NCBI GenBank assembly: GCA_029216955.1
Contig: JANAVB010012085.1
Coordinates: 1-64,000 of the forward strand
Source: Iris pallida
Lineage: Eukaryota; Streptophyta; Magnoliopsida; Asparagales; Iridaceae
DNA length: 64,000 bases
Reading direction: 5' to 3'
The translations under genes and the position numbers were made by a program. This document shows, in pieces, positions 42,349 to 52,840 of this stretch. Within the stretch, counting starts at the first letter, position 1. Each line of letters starts with the position of its first letter. Under the pieces are notes generated by a model. It did not search any database. It saw only the letters and a list, made by a program, of their open reading frames with translations, and was not told the origin of the DNA.

Positions 42349-44385
42349 TTTTTTTTGTTTAGGACCTAAAGTCTATCTTGATTTTAGACACAACTACAAT
42401 AGAAAAAGAGAGAGAGAGAGAGAGATTTGAATGAGAGCCTTTGAGATTAAAGTATTGTCTACGGCTTTGGTAAAGGAGATAAGTAAATTATGGTGAAGTT
42501 CGTGGAAGTGGGTTGCTCTCACTGGTGTAAGTGATACCATGTTCATAGATTTATTGAGCTTTTCTTATTTTTGAATTACATTTTTGTGCTATAAGCTTGA
42601 TAGATATATACATCATAGGTAAAGTTTACATGCATGACACATGATATCTTTAACTCGTCGCATGATAGCTTGTACATAATTCCCCTTGTTATGTGTCAAA
42701 TTGTTAATTCTTGTTTAGTATGTTGAGATCTATAACCCATGTTATGAAAATATTAAGATTGATATGGTGACACTAGACCAATTTAAGTCATAATTTTGAT
42801 CCATTTGATGTTTGTACGTGTAGATACATGGTATATATGTATATCTAAGAACTCAATATCCCTTGACAAATGGGGGGTGATTTGGCGGCGCACTTGTTCC
42901 CATTTTGGTGTCCAGAAGATCCTTGACTTTGTTAGCATTCCAAGTTAACTGGAGAAGTTATTAACCGTATCGAGAGATTGTGATTTACTTATACTACCAT
43001 GTGATAGGACAACTGAGTCAAAGTATACCTTGTTTCATCTTGACGTATTTCCTTGCCCTTTTTCGTTATTGTGGACACTATATCTATTGGTCACGAGTAA
43101 GGATTGTCTCGTTTGGATGCATTTTTATTTTATTTGTCATAATCATTGTTTCATCCTTTATATATGTTATAAAGGTGTATATGTATGTATTACATGAAAA
43201 AACTAATAAATTTACGACATGTGTATTACTTTTGTGTTTTTTAGCTCACCCTTGGCTATTAATACTTTTGGAGTAGTATGAAGCTTGGAGGGATAATTAT
43301 AGAAAAGTTTTTGAGTTGAAATTATACCTTTTTAAAATATTTATTTCTCATTCTTATTAGAATAAAATAGTCGGAATACTCTAGATGTTGAAGCTGTAAA
43401 ATTAGAGAATTATTATACCTTTAGGCCTCGTTTGGTTCACGAAATCACGGCCTTAGGAAAGGAAAGTCACTCTTTTTTTTGGTTTGGATGCCAAAGATAA
43501 TGTAACCCCTCTTCCCGAATATTTTAAATTTAATTTGTTCTAATTGAGATATTTGTTCTGAAAAAATAATTCTAGAAAGTTTCGTAAAACAAATCGATTA
43601 GTTACTAAATATTAAAGGGAATGCCAAATTAGTAATTAATGAATAGAGGAGGACATGATTAGTAAATAGTTAGAAAAACTTACAGTGGGAACCTTCTAGA
43701 CGGCAAGATGTTTTGGATAATTTAGTCACGAGCCTTATTAATTGGACCTAGAGAATGATTTCTCTCCCTATAAATAGAGCTTTCTATTAAATCATTCTAA
43801 ATCCATTCCCTTCCCTAACCATTCTTAGCCTAGTTCCTTTATTTTAATACCCAAGAGAGAGTAATCTCTCTCTTCCAAATCCATTCGTTTCTGCCAAATT
43901 ATTTTTTCTTCGTCTCCTACCTCGAGACAGTTGTGGTTGAGCTCGCCTGAGCATCTCCTTCGTCGATCGATCATGAGCTTTATCTCCATCAAGGCACGAC
44001 TTTACGCTCAGACTGATGGCTGATCGAACTTCATTGCCAGTCACGAACTCTCTAACGACTCGAGCTTTCTTCTCCAGTGGTGAGCATCATTGATCGTTGT
44101 CGACGAGTCGATCGTAACTGTACTTCTCGAAGCTCTGTCGAACTCGATAGGACAAGCACGAGCTCTTTGAACCTTGGTATGTCATCTATGCGTTTCCTCC
44201 TTGAGTTCAGATTACTTATCTTTATTTTTGATCATCAGAGATTAAATTGTTCCTTTGAAAGTCTTTTTCTCTAACTGATCATCACATGTTCGATAAAATA
44301 TCGCAGAAGAAGGTCGTCGACTCAGAGCGATCAAGAACTGCTCGAGTTTTGGAGTGTGAGCAGATCGAACACATGTATCATTCTT
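42349..44385. other. Flank between E and C, no gene supported
   Basis: It starts with a T-run and a (GA)n tract at 42406-42424. The frame 42980-43276 (98 codons, hydrophobic) has no start context, homologue or codon bias that I can support. At 43431 GGCCTCGTTTGGTTCAC looks like one end of a MITE, but no inverted partner is visible. A TATA box at 43768 and possible exon borders at about 44180 (GTATGT) and 44240 (CAG) suggest an old promoter or LTR into which C inserted. The last five bases, TTCTT, are the presumed left target duplication of C. Confidence 0.45.
43768..43777 (+). promoter_or_regulatory. TATA box of unknown origin
   Basis: CTATAAATAG in a CTCC...GAGC context, followed by a pyrimidine-rich leader-like sequence. 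The transcript could belong to a truncated element or to a host gene broken by C at 44385. Confidence 0.4.
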
Positions 44386-45624
44386 TGTTGCTGCTTTCTT
44401 TACATGGAGAGAGCTTGCTCTCAACATGCCTTGTAAAAGTTTAGTCCCACATCGAAAATGCACCATGAGTTATCTCAACATATATACTTGGTTGTGTTAT
44501 TGAGAGATGCACATGGGGTGGTGATCCTAAGGAGGGAACCATATGGGTGATTTTACTAGAAGGTAAGAATAAGGCTCCAAGGATTAAGCATTAATACTTT
44601 TGTCATTCTCTTGGATTAATTCAATTTGGAACTAAGCCCCAAAGGGGCTTAGCGACTCGGACTCGGACTCGGACTCATGGGCTCATGAGGCGTAATGTGG
44701 CATTTTGTTGGCGCACTTAGCACTTAGCACGTCAGCAGTCATACGGCTCATATGCGGCCATGCGGTCTTATGCGACATGCGGCTCATATGCGGCCTCATG
44801 CGGTCCATGCGGCTCATACGGCCACGCGCTCATACGACCATGCGGCCACGCGGCCATACGGCTCATGCGGCCACGCGGCCATGTGGCTCATGCGGTCCAT
44901 GCGGCCACACGGCCATGCGGTCCATGCGGCTCATGCGGTCCATGCGGTCCATGCGGCTCATGTGGTCCATGCGGTCCATACGACCATGAGGTCATACGGC
45001 TCATGCGGCCAGGCTGCTGCTGCCGCATGGAGGGCTCCGCTGACTGTGCAGACTACAAATCAGTTATGGAAAGACTGGTTCAATGCGATTAATTCAGATC
45101 CACCTTTTGTGGAATTTGAATTAATTTCGTTGCTATCTTTGTGGGATTTGAATTAATCTCGTTGCTATCTTTTTGGGATTTGATTCAATCTTTCCATAAC
45201 TGAAGAGGCGGCTAGGGTTTCCACCCTCTCTCTATACATACTCTTCTGGCCTCCTTTGTGGGTGTACAAAAATTATAAGTCAAAAAGAGAGAGAGAGAGA
45301 GAGGGAGCTGCTGCCGCCATTGCAAGTCAATCCGAGGAGTCAGAACAGAGGTGACTTTGAGCGTTCCACAAGTTCTTCAACTTGCTAGTTCCTGGAAGCA
45401 ATTCGTGTGGGGCGAATCTTGCTTTGAGCAACGATGTTTTGACACCCCAGCAATTTTCTTCTTCTAATCTTTCTATAGATTATTGTAACTCGTTCTGTCA
45501 CAATTGCAACACGTTTGCAAGGAAGAACGAGAGATCTTCTCTTCTCTATTTCCCTCCTCCATATTGTAATCTGGTTATTTAGTTTTTTGTATCATCGTAG
45601 ATCTTGATTGCATCAGTTTTTCCA
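44386..45624 (+). repeat. 5' LTR of element C
   Basis: It starts TGTTGCTGCTTTC. The end is placed at CA 45624 because a degenerate primer site follows; the 3' LTR is interrupted before this point and cannot confirm it. It contains a CATGCGG minisatellite and a (GA)n run near 45285-45303. Confidence 0.7.
44740..45010. repeat. CATGCGG minisatellite in C 5' LTR
   Basis: About 27 copies of a 9-12-bp unit (cATGCGGcc / cATGCGGct / cATGCGGtc). All three plus-strand frames stay open across it and give Met-Arg-Ser, Cys-Gly-Pro or His-Ala-Ala repeats, so the apparent frames here are repeat by-products. The 3' LTR has a shorter array. Confidence 0.85.
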
Positions 45625-45627
45625 TCT

Positions 45628-45640
45628 TTGATCAAGCCCC
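45628..45640 (+). other. Possible primer binding site of C
   Basis: TTGATCAAGCCCC could be a decayed TTGGTATCAGAGCC (methionine tRNA) with small deletions. Position just after the LTR is the main support. Confidence 0.4.
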
Positions 45641-45671
45641 GGGACTAACAATCTCAAAGCAAGATCCTTGT

Positions 45672-46420
45672 AGATGGAAAACATTAATGCTTCGCTCATC
45701 GGACTACTGCAAGTTGGAAAAGTTCGATAGAGAGCATTATCAAGTCTGAAAGAGAAAGGTTTATCTTACGCTTCAACTAAAAGACGTTGATCATGTTCTG
45801 TTGGAGGAAGAACCTTCTGTTCCAGACACTGGATCTACTGCTGCAATCAATGCGGCTACCAAACTCCAGGCCAAATGGAGAAGGGAAAATAGCATCTGTA
45901 TGCTTCTCATCCTGAATGCTATGGAGGATTTCCTGGCAGAATCCTACTCGAAGAAGGAATTTGCCAGAGACATATGAGAGTCTGTGGAAAATCTGTATGA
46001 AGAGAAGGAACAGGAGCAAGATGTTTGTGGTTGAAAAATATCACAAATTGTTCTTTGAGGACGAGAATTCCATGTTGCCACAGGTGAAGGAATTTTTGAA
46101 GCTACGTCAGAAACTGGAAGACGAAAAGATGCCCCTTGTCGTTGGAGGTATCGTCTCAAAACTTTCTGCTAGATGGAGTACCTTCTATGCAAAGATGCTC
46201 AGAAAGAAGCTAGACATTAGCTTGGGAGATCTACTTCAAGAGATCTATGTTGAGGACGAGATGCGTTCCCAATAAAATATGGATACTCTATCCAAACAGT
46301 TGGCTAAGGCCAATCTAGTGCAGTCAAGAGATCCCAAGGGGAAGCATGCGGCTTCTCATCACAAGAAGGACTTCACCAATCTAAAAGTGAATGGTCCTTC
46401 ATTCAAAACGGAAGTCCAAG
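45672..46420 (+). pseudogene. gag: C gag
   Basis: An ATG at 45672 is followed by a frameshift. From 45708 the capsid region reads Leu-Glu-Lys-Phe-Asp ... His-Tyr-Gln-Val, then an in-frame TGA (45747) where Copia gag has tryptophan, another TGA (45975), a frameshift before 46020, and a TAA (46273) after Ser-Gln. The open part 45916-46275 holds Leu-Ser-Ala-Arg-Trp and a helical Leu-rich region. The frame then shifts near 46405 into the zinc-knuckle and protease frame. Confidence 0.75.
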
Positions 46421-47869
46421 TCCCACGTGACTTATTTCAATTGTGATAAGAAAGGCCACTACAAGAGTGAATGCAGATCTAAGCCTAAACAATCAGAGAA
46501 AGGTGAGCCTAATAAGGTTTCATTGGTTTCTAACATTGTTGCTATGATCGCACAGGTCACAACTGTGGGGGTTGACTCTGACTGGTGGATAGACACTGGT
46601 GCAACTTGCCATGTCTGTTCTGGCAAGGAATGGTTCGTCACGTACCCGCCGATAATTGAGAAGGTTGTCATGGCGAACCAGGCCCAAGCTGAAGTTCTGG
46701 GGATCAGGACCGTGGAACTGAAACTCACTTCTGGGAACACTCTGACGCTTCAAGGTGTGAAGCATGTTCCGGTGATTGCCAAGAACCTGATCTCTGGGAG
46801 CCTGCTCTGCAATGCAGGCTTGAGGATGGACATCAATGCTGGTCAGATGGTAATGTCCAAGAAAGGAACTTTCTTCGGGAAGGCTTATCAAACCGAAGGA
46901 ATGTTTAAAATTCTGCTTGTTAACCAGTTTAATGATATTAATGCACTTGTATTTTCTGATTATTCTCTTGAGTTGTGGCATAATAGACTAGGACATGTTC
47001 ATTATAAAAGAATTAACAAAATGTCCAGTCTAGGACTTATCTCCAATTGTGGGGGTAAGGTAGAGAAGTGTAAAGTATGTGCTCAGACAAAGATCACAAG
47101 GAAACCCTTTCATCGGGTCAATCGAAGCACAGATCTTCTGGAGTTGGTGCACTCTGGTATCTGTGACTTCAAGCAATTCTCTACAAAAGCTGGGATGAAG
47201 TATTTCATAACCTTCATCGATGACTTCTCAAAATACGCATTCGTCTACTTGCTCAAGTCTAAAGACGAAGCGTTCGAGAAGTTCAAGGAGTTCAGGGCCG
47301 AGGCTGAACGACAAACTGGGCAACAACGCAAAAGACTAAGAAGTGATCGAGGCGGAGAGTATCGGTCTCATGAATTCACATTTTTTTGCAAAGAATATGG
47401 AATCATAAACGAGACTACTGCTCCGTATTCTCCTCAATCTAACGGAGTAGCGGAGTGGAAGAACAGAATGTTGACAGAAATGATGAACTCAATGCTGCTA
47501 ACCGCGAGTCTTCCTAAATGCTACTGGGGAGAAGCTGCTTTGACGGCCACTTTTATTCTAAATAGAGTGCCGTATGCAACTTCGGACGTAACTCCTCATG
47601 AACTCTGGTTCAAAGTCAGACCAAACTTGAATGTCATTCGAGTGTGGGGGTGTCTGGCGTATGTGAAGCTCCCAGATCTGAAGATTCAGAAGCTGGGGAC
47701 AAGGACTACGAAGGCGATCGTCTTGGGGTATGCCGAGAAGAGTGATGCTAGGAGATTTCTTGATATTGAATCAATCATATCGTCGAATCTCGCGATGCTG
47801 AATACTTTGAAGACAAGTTTGCAAAAGACAAAAACATTGTTCTTTCGGACATTCCGAAAAATGATGTAG
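46391..47869 (+). pseudogene. pol: C nucleocapsid knuckle, protease and integrase
   Basis: It opens with a zinc knuckle, Tyr-Phe-Asn-Cys ... Gly-His-Tyr-Lys-Ser-Glu-Cys, whose first Cys has become Tyr. Protease has Asp-Thr-Gly-Ala at about 46592. GAG-pre-integrase shows Leu-Trp-His-Asn-Arg-Leu-Gly-His and Cys-Lys-Val-Cys. In the integrase core the first catalytic Asp of the usual His-Ser-Asp is Gly (His-Ser-Gly, about 47150), the second is present in Arg-Ser-Asp-Arg-Gly-Gly-Glu-Tyr, and the Glu in Gly-Val-Ala-Glu-Trp-Lys-Asn (normally Glu-Arg-Lys). The frame is lost near 47775, so this product would be inactive. Confidence 0.85.
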
Positions 47870-49014
47870 GTGCAAATGAGACTGAAATCTCATATGGGCC
47901 AGTAGTCCAAGAAGAAGCTATTGTTGATGAAACAACTCTTGTACCAGAACTCGCAGAGCCGTCAGCTAAGCGAGCGAAGAGACCGAAAGACTTCGGAGAT
48001 GACTTTGTCACCTATCATGTGGAAGCAGATCCGCTTACCTATGATGAGGCGATGAAGACCAGAGATGCTATCTTCTGGAAGGAGGCAGTGAATGACGAGT
48101 TTGACTCTATCACCTCCAATAACACATGGGTATTGGTAGATCTACCTGAAGGAGAAAAGCCCATCGGATGTAAATGGATCTTCAAGAAGAAGATGAAGGC
48201 AGATGGAACTATTGACAAGTTCAAGGCCAGGCTGGTAGCCAAGGGATTTTTTCAGAAACAGGGGATAGACTACTTTGACATATACGCTCCAGTAGCTCGG
48301 ATGACCACCATCAGGATGTTAATCGCTCTAGCAGCTATACATAAGTTGGTGATACATCAGATGGATGTAAAGACAACATTCCTCAATGGAGAGCTGACCG
48401 AAGAGATTTACATGCAACAGCCAGATGGATTTTTCATCAAAGGTCTTGAAGACAAAGTCTGCAAGTTGGTAAAATCATTGTATGGTTTGAAGCAAGCTAC
48501 CAAGATGTGGCATGAGAAGTTTGACAAAGTTATTAGGTCAAACGGCTATAAAGTCAGCGAGACGGACAAATACGTTTACACAAAGTTCGCTGATGGAAGA
48601 GGAGTTATCGTTTGTCTGTACGTGGACGACATGCTAATCCTAGGGACGGATATAGGTTGTGTCACGGAGACAAAGAAGTTTCTCTCAACCAAGTTCAGTA
48701 TGAAGGACTTGGGGGATGCAGATGTCATATTGGGCATAAAGATCATCCGGACAGACACTGGAGTAGCACTGTCACAATCTCACTACATTGAGAAGATGCT
48801 CACACGCTATGGGTATAAGGATCTTCCAGGGATCGATACGCCATACATGTGTAATCAGAAGCTGAAGCCAAACTCGAGGAAAAGTGTCAGGCAGCTGGAG
48901 TATTCTAGCATTATCGGAAGTTTGTTGTACGCAACCACTGCCACAAGGCCTGACATAGCTTTCGCCGTAGGAATACTGAGTCGGTTCACTAGCAACCCAG
49001 GGATTGAGCACTAG
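47775..49014 (+). pseudogene. pol: C reverse transcriptase
   Basis: After the frameshift near 47775 this frame is open to 49012. It begins with the integrase-RT linker. RT motifs include Cys-Lys-Trp-Ile-Phe-Lys near 48167, Ala-Arg-Leu-Val-Ala-Lys-Gly, Gln-Met-Asp-Val-Lys-Thr, Leu-Tyr-Gly-Leu-Lys-Gln and the catalytic Tyr-Val-Asp-Asp-Met-Leu at about 48620. RT looks structurally complete. It ends at a TAG (49012) in Glu-His-stop-Lys-Ala-Val, a place where Copia elements have tryptophan, so TGG to TAG. Confidence 0.87.
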
Positions 49015-49566
49015 AAAGCTGTGAAGCGGGTGATGAGATATCTCAAGAAGACTCAGACATATGCACTGTACTACAACGGGTATCCGACAGTAGTGGAAGG
49101 CTTCAGTGATGCTAGCTGGTGTTCAGAGGTAGAAAGCGAGAGATCCACAGGTGGATATGTCTTTTCATTGGGTGGAGCTGCTATATCGTGGAAGTCGAAG
49201 AAGCAGACTATACTCTCTCGTTCCTCTATGGAATCTGAATTCTATGCACTTGAAACTGCAGCAAATGAAGCAGAATGGCTTCGAGAGCTCATGTATGATC
49301 TTCCAGTAGTTGGGGCTCAGATACCGGCGATACTGATATACTGTGAAAACCAGACGACTGCGACAGTGGCATCAAATGACCTCTTCAACGGGAAGAAGAG
49401 GACTGTGCGGTTGAAGCACAAGGCAGTACACGATCTTATCAAAAGAGGTGTAATTACAGTGATTGATATTCGGAGTCAGGAGAACCTGGAAGATCCGTTC
49501 ACAAAGGGCCTCAAGCGCCAGTTGGTCGAAGACACAGCTTGTAAAATGGGCTTGAAGGCATTCTGA
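49015..49566 (+). pseudogene. pol: C RNase H
   Basis: In phase with RT. It contains Phe-Ser-Asp-Ala-Ser-Trp-Cys, Ser-Thr-Gly-Gly-Tyr-Val-Phe, Ser-Arg-Ser-Ser-Met-Glu-Ser-Glu-Phe, Cys-Glu-Asn-Gln (second acidic Asp replaced by Glu) and Asp-Pro-Phe-Thr-Lys-Gly, the normal order of Copia RNase H. It ends naturally at 49564. Confidence 0.86.
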
Positions 49567-49569
49567 TAG

Positions 49570-49848
49570 TATGTCTTTGTAATCCTACCATAAAGTTTTT
49601 AGTTCAAAGAGAAATCTACTAGGCATCTAACTTTTGGTTCAAAGGAGGATCACTGACTGGGAAACTATCAGGTAACAGTGGGTACTTGTTCTCTGGAACA
49701 TGGAAGGGATACGAACCCATAACCACTGTTGTCTACTATATATTTTTCTGCGGAAAAAATAGATCCTGTGGAATGTTGGCTTAAACGCCTAATGAGTTCT
49801 CAGGCAGAGTGAATGCCTGGTGTGCTTTACAGAAAGTACGGTAGAGCA
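49570..49848 (+). other. Hairpin-rich start of C 3' untranslated region
   Basis: Self-complementary stretches include CAGGCA...TGCCTG (about 49801-49820), AGGC...GCCT (about 49780) and TTTTTC...GGAAAAA (about 49743-49760). They precede the tandem units. Confidence 0.5.
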
Positions 49849-50300
49849 GCACTACAAGGAGTGAAACTCCATGCTACAGTGGGATGACTCCACCATGAGG
49901 TTTTCAGGTCTGGGGTAATACCTCGGCTTTGTAAGCCAAGTCATAGCGGCGTAGCACCGCAAATAGGCAGGTAGCCTAATGCTGTATGACGTAATTAAAG
50001 AGTTATAGACAGCACTACAAAGGGGAGGATGGCCCCATGTTACAGTGGCACGATACCACGATGAGGTACCCAGGTAGGGGTAAAGCCTCGGCCTTGCAAG
50101 CCATGTCGTTGCGGCGTAACACCGCAAAGAAGTCTTAGGCTTCATGCTGAGTAGATTGGCACTACAAAGAGGCTGAGACCTCATGCTACAGTAGTATGAC
50201 ACTACGATGAGGTTCCCAGGTAGGGGTAATGCCTCGGCTTTAGGCCATGTCATAGCGGCGTAGCACCGCAAGGAAGCGTAAGGCTTCATGCCATGTCTCT
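49849..50300 (+). repeat. Three tandem structured units after C pol
   Basis: Units start GCACTACAA at 49849, 50012 and 50159 (periods 163 and 147). Each contains the same ordered small hairpins. First stem: GGAGT/ACTCC, GGGG/CCCC, GAGG/CCTC. Second stem: GTGG/CCAC, GTGG/CCAC, GTAG/CTAC. A GGC.../GCC stem follows, and GCGGcgtarcaCCGC occurs in all three. Changes on one side of a stem are matched on the other, which points to a selected RNA fold. The minus-strand frame over it is a repeat by-product. Confidence 0.75.
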
Positions 50301-50623
50301 TTAATAAAGAACTCATCTATAGTGTATGGAAAGAGATATCAGGCCGTCTCTTGAGGGTAAACTTGTAGACGCCCAAAATTATATACTGAAAATAGGTTGG
50401 CACATGGCCTTTATTGTGTAGCCAGAAGCACACATAACTACACTTTGTGAGTGGGAAGAATTACAATTGTGGTGCAGAATTCAAGGCGTAGTCCATTCTT
50501 GTATCACATTGTTATTTAATCCATGCGGGAAGATTCAAGTCGTAAGCGACATCTATCCTAATGCAAAATGGACAGTTACTGCGGGGAACGCTCAACCCTG
50601 GACACATATATATGTTGTGATAT
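50301..50623 (+). other. Remaining 3' untranslated region of C
   Basis: Non-coding. Nothing further was recognised before the purine tract. Confidence 0.5.
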
Positions 50624-50632
50624 GTGGGGGAT
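50624..50632 (+). other. Polypurine tract of C
   Basis: GTGGGGGAT abuts the TGTTGG start of the 3' LTR. Confidence 0.8.
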
Positions 50633-50999
50633 TGTTGGTACTTTCTTTACATGGAGAGAGCTTGCTCTCAACATGCCTTGTAAAAGTTTAGTCCCACATC
50701 GAAAATGCACCATGAGTTATCTCAACATATATACTTGGTTGTGTTATTGAGAGATGCACATGGGGTGGTGATCCCAAGGAGGGAACCATGTGGAAGATTT
50801 TACTAGGAGGTAAGAATAAGGCTCCAAGGATTAAGCATTAATGCTTTTGTCATTCTCTTGGATTAATTCCATTTGGAGCTAAGCCCCAAAGGCTTAGCGA
50901 CTCGGACTCGGACTCAAACTCGGACTCGGGCTCATGGACTCATGAGGCGTAATGTGGCATTTTGTTGGCGCACTTTGCACTTAGCACGTCAGCAGTCAT

Positions 51000-51225
51000 A
51001 CGGCTCATATGCGGCCATGCGGTCTTATGCGGCATGCGGCTCATATGCGGCCTCATACGGCTCATGCGGCCATGCGGCCATGCGGCTCATGCGGTCCATA
51101 CGGCCACGCGGCCATACGGCCATACGGTCCATGTGGCTCATGCGGTCCATACGGTCCACGCGGCTGTGGTCCATGCGGCCCATGCGGCTCATACGGTCCA
51201 TGCGGCCATAAGGCCATACGGCTAG
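51000..51225. repeat. CATGCGG minisatellite in C 3' LTR
   Basis: Same unit as 44740-45010 but about 45 bp shorter and in a different unit order, so the arrays have changed length since insertion. Confidence 0.82.
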
Positions 51226-51799
51226 GCTGCTGCTGCCGCATGGAGGGCTCCGCTGACTGTGCAGACTACAAATCAGTTATGGAAAGACTGATTCAATACG
51301 ATTAATTCAGATCCACTTTTCGTGGAATTTGAATTAATTTCGTTGCTATCTTTGTGGGATTTGAATTAATCTCGTTGCTATCTTTTTGGGATTTGATTCA
51401 ATATTTCCATAACTAAAGAGGCGGCTAGGGTTTCCACCCTCTCTATATATACTCTCTTTTGGCCTCCTTTGTGGGTGTACGAAAATTATAAGTCAGAAAT
51501 AGAGAGAGAGAGAGAGAGCTGCTGCCGCCATTGCAAGTCCATTCGAGGAGTCAGAACAGAGGTGACTTTGAGCGTTCCATAAGTTCTTCAACTTGCTTGT
51601 TCCTGGAAGCAATTCGTGTAGGGCAAATCTTGCTTTGAGCAACGGTGTTTTGACACCCCAGTAATTTTCTTCTTCTAATCTTTCTCTAGATTATTGTAAC
51701 TCGTTCTGTCCCAATTGTAACACGTTTGCAAGGAAGAACGAGAGATCTTCTCTTCTCTATTTTCCTCCTCCATATTGTAATCTGGTTATTTGGTTTTTT

Positions 51800-51804
51800 G
51801 TATC
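51800..51804. repeat. Presumed target-site duplication GTATC of D, left copy
   Basis: Directly precedes D. The partner would lie after D's other LTR, outside the window, followed by ATCGTAGATC from C's LTR. Confidence 0.55.
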
Positions 51805-51979
51805 TGTTTTCATAAATAAATTCACTTTATTTATTGTGTTTCTGAGAAAATACAATTATAGGAATCCGATATAGAAGACGATCGCTTTATCCCTTAGACG
51901 ATGCGAAGAAGAAAAGCTCTCAAAAATTCGACAGTAATTTAGATATCTGTGTATCTGTACAATGAATGAGAAAAGAACT

Positions 51980-51991
51980 CTATTTATAGAG
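51980..51991 (-). promoter_or_regulatory. TATA box of D LTR
   Basis: CTCTATAAATAG on the minus strand, about 175 bp before the LTR end, suited to start the genomic RNA. Confidence 0.6.
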
Positions 51992-52198
51992 TCAAAAATA
52001 ACTGAAAACGATAACTGTCTTCACAACCTGTGCATAGTTGAAAATCACGCAGGATTTAACATAGGCAAGGTTATGAGCAGTTACTGGACATGGCCTGTAA
52101 CTGTTGGACACATGGCAATCGTGCATGAGTCGTATGCAAGTTACAGGACACGCAGGTGAGAGATCGGTGGCATGGCTGCCATGTACTCTAATTTAATG

Positions 52199-52290
52199 AA
52201 ATCTACGCAGGCTTGTTGAGGACGAAATCCACGCAGCCTTGTTGAGGACGAAATCTACGCAGCCTTGTTGAGGACGAAATCTACGCAGAC
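52199..52290. repeat. 26-bp tandem repeat in D LTR
   Basis: Three near-identical units of CTTGTTGAGGACGAAATCTA plus CGCAGC start at 52212, 52238 and 52264, with a partial unit on the left. Confidence 0.85.
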
Positions 52291-52694
52291 TTTGGATAGA
52301 AGGCTTCAGAATACACGCTAACTGGAAGCATAAGCTCAGAATTCACGCAAGCTTGAGGAAGGAACATAGAAGTTCGAAATACACGCAGACTTGAGTCAGA
52401 ACTGCCAGCTATCTTGATTCGACGTGCCTCGACTGACACAAAATCTCTGACATTGATTGCCTTGTCAGTCGCATTAAATGACAATAAGCTCTTTTGGTAC
52501 GCCAACTTGATGAAGGCTGATTCTTGTTGAAGAAGATTTCGAAAGTCACGCAATAGTCGGCTGTGATCTCTCGAGTTCCGTGCATACGTGGCATACAAGG
52601 AGACATTCTTTGACTGTCGTGCTGTCATTCATAATGACACTCTGACAAATGATGAGCTGTCTCTGCGTATATTTGAGGAAATAGTCTGGTAGAA

Positions 52695-52806
52695 CCCAGC
52701 GTAACTTTTAAACATTGTCTTGATCAACTCAGCGTGACTTTTAGACTTTGTCCTGATCAACTCAGCGTGACTTTTAGACTTTGTCCTGATCAACTCAGCG
52801 TGACTT
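52695..52806. repeat. 33-bp tandem repeat in D LTR
   Basis: Units TGATCAACTCAGCGTGACTT plus TTAGACTTTGTCC start at 52721, 52754 and 52787, with a diverged unit before them. Confidence 0.85.
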
Positions 52807-52825
52807 ACATTTTTTGAGGCCTACA

Positions 52826-52840
52826 AAACTCCCTTCAAAG
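52826..52840 (-). other. Polypurine tract of D
   Basis: CTTTGAAGGGAGTTT on the minus strand directly before the LTR start. Confidence 0.6.

Larger units (their letters stand above)
44386..51804 (+). mobile_element. Element C: Ty1/Copia retrotransposon, 3' LTR cut by D
   Basis: The 5' LTR 44386-45624 and 3' LTR 50633-51804 begin TGTTG and match colinearly until 51804, where element D starts. Internal order is primer site, gag, protease, integrase, RT, RNase H (Copia order), a structured repeat region, then a polypurine tract GTGGGGGA. Gag and pol contain stops and frameshifts, several of them TGG or CAA transitions. The rest of the 3' LTR should lie beyond D, outside the window. Confidence 0.87.
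50633..51804 (+). repeat. 3' LTR of C, interrupted at its right end
   Basis: Matches 44386-45593 with a few percent difference and a shorter minisatellite. It stops at GTATC 51804 while the 5' LTR goes on with ATCGTAGATC, because D inserted here. Confidence 0.85.
51805..52825 (-). repeat. 3' LTR of D
   Basis: 1,021 bp, far shorter than B's. On the minus strand it starts TGTAGGCCTCAA after a purine tract and ends ATTTATGAAAACA. It is rich in ACGCAG/GCGTGA words and contains two short tandem arrays. The right boundary is set by TG plus purine tract. Confidence 0.75.

Noticed and set aside
42980..43276. 98-codon hydrophobic plus-strand frame
   Set aside because: It lies in AT-rich intergenic DNA, has no promoter-proximal context and no recognisable domain; chance is likely.
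43431..43520. MITE end (GGCCTCGTTTGGTTCAC)
   Set aside because: No inverted copy or target duplication was found nearby, so a complete element cannot be supported.
43768..44280. Host gene promoter and first exons
   Set aside because: TATA box and possible splice sites exist, but no coding exon can be read before element C interrupts; an old LTR is equally likely. Listed only as TATA box and flank.
44705..45156. Three overlapping plus-strand reading frames with Met-Arg-Ser or Cys-Gly-Pro repeats
   Set aside because: They are produced by a minisatellite whose unit has no stop in any frame; the same happens at 50873-51305. No start context or homologue supports coding.
49849..50300. Possible CRISPR-like array (also 24694-24988 and 58516-58770)
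   Set aside because: Units are inexact, spacers are related and short, there are no cas genes, and the DNA is clearly plant retrotransposon.
49852..50316. 154-codon minus-strand frame with repeated Leu-Arg-Cys-Tyr-Ala-Ala
   Set aside because: It simply translates the complement of three tandem structured RNA units; the covariation in the units fits RNA pairing and not a protein.
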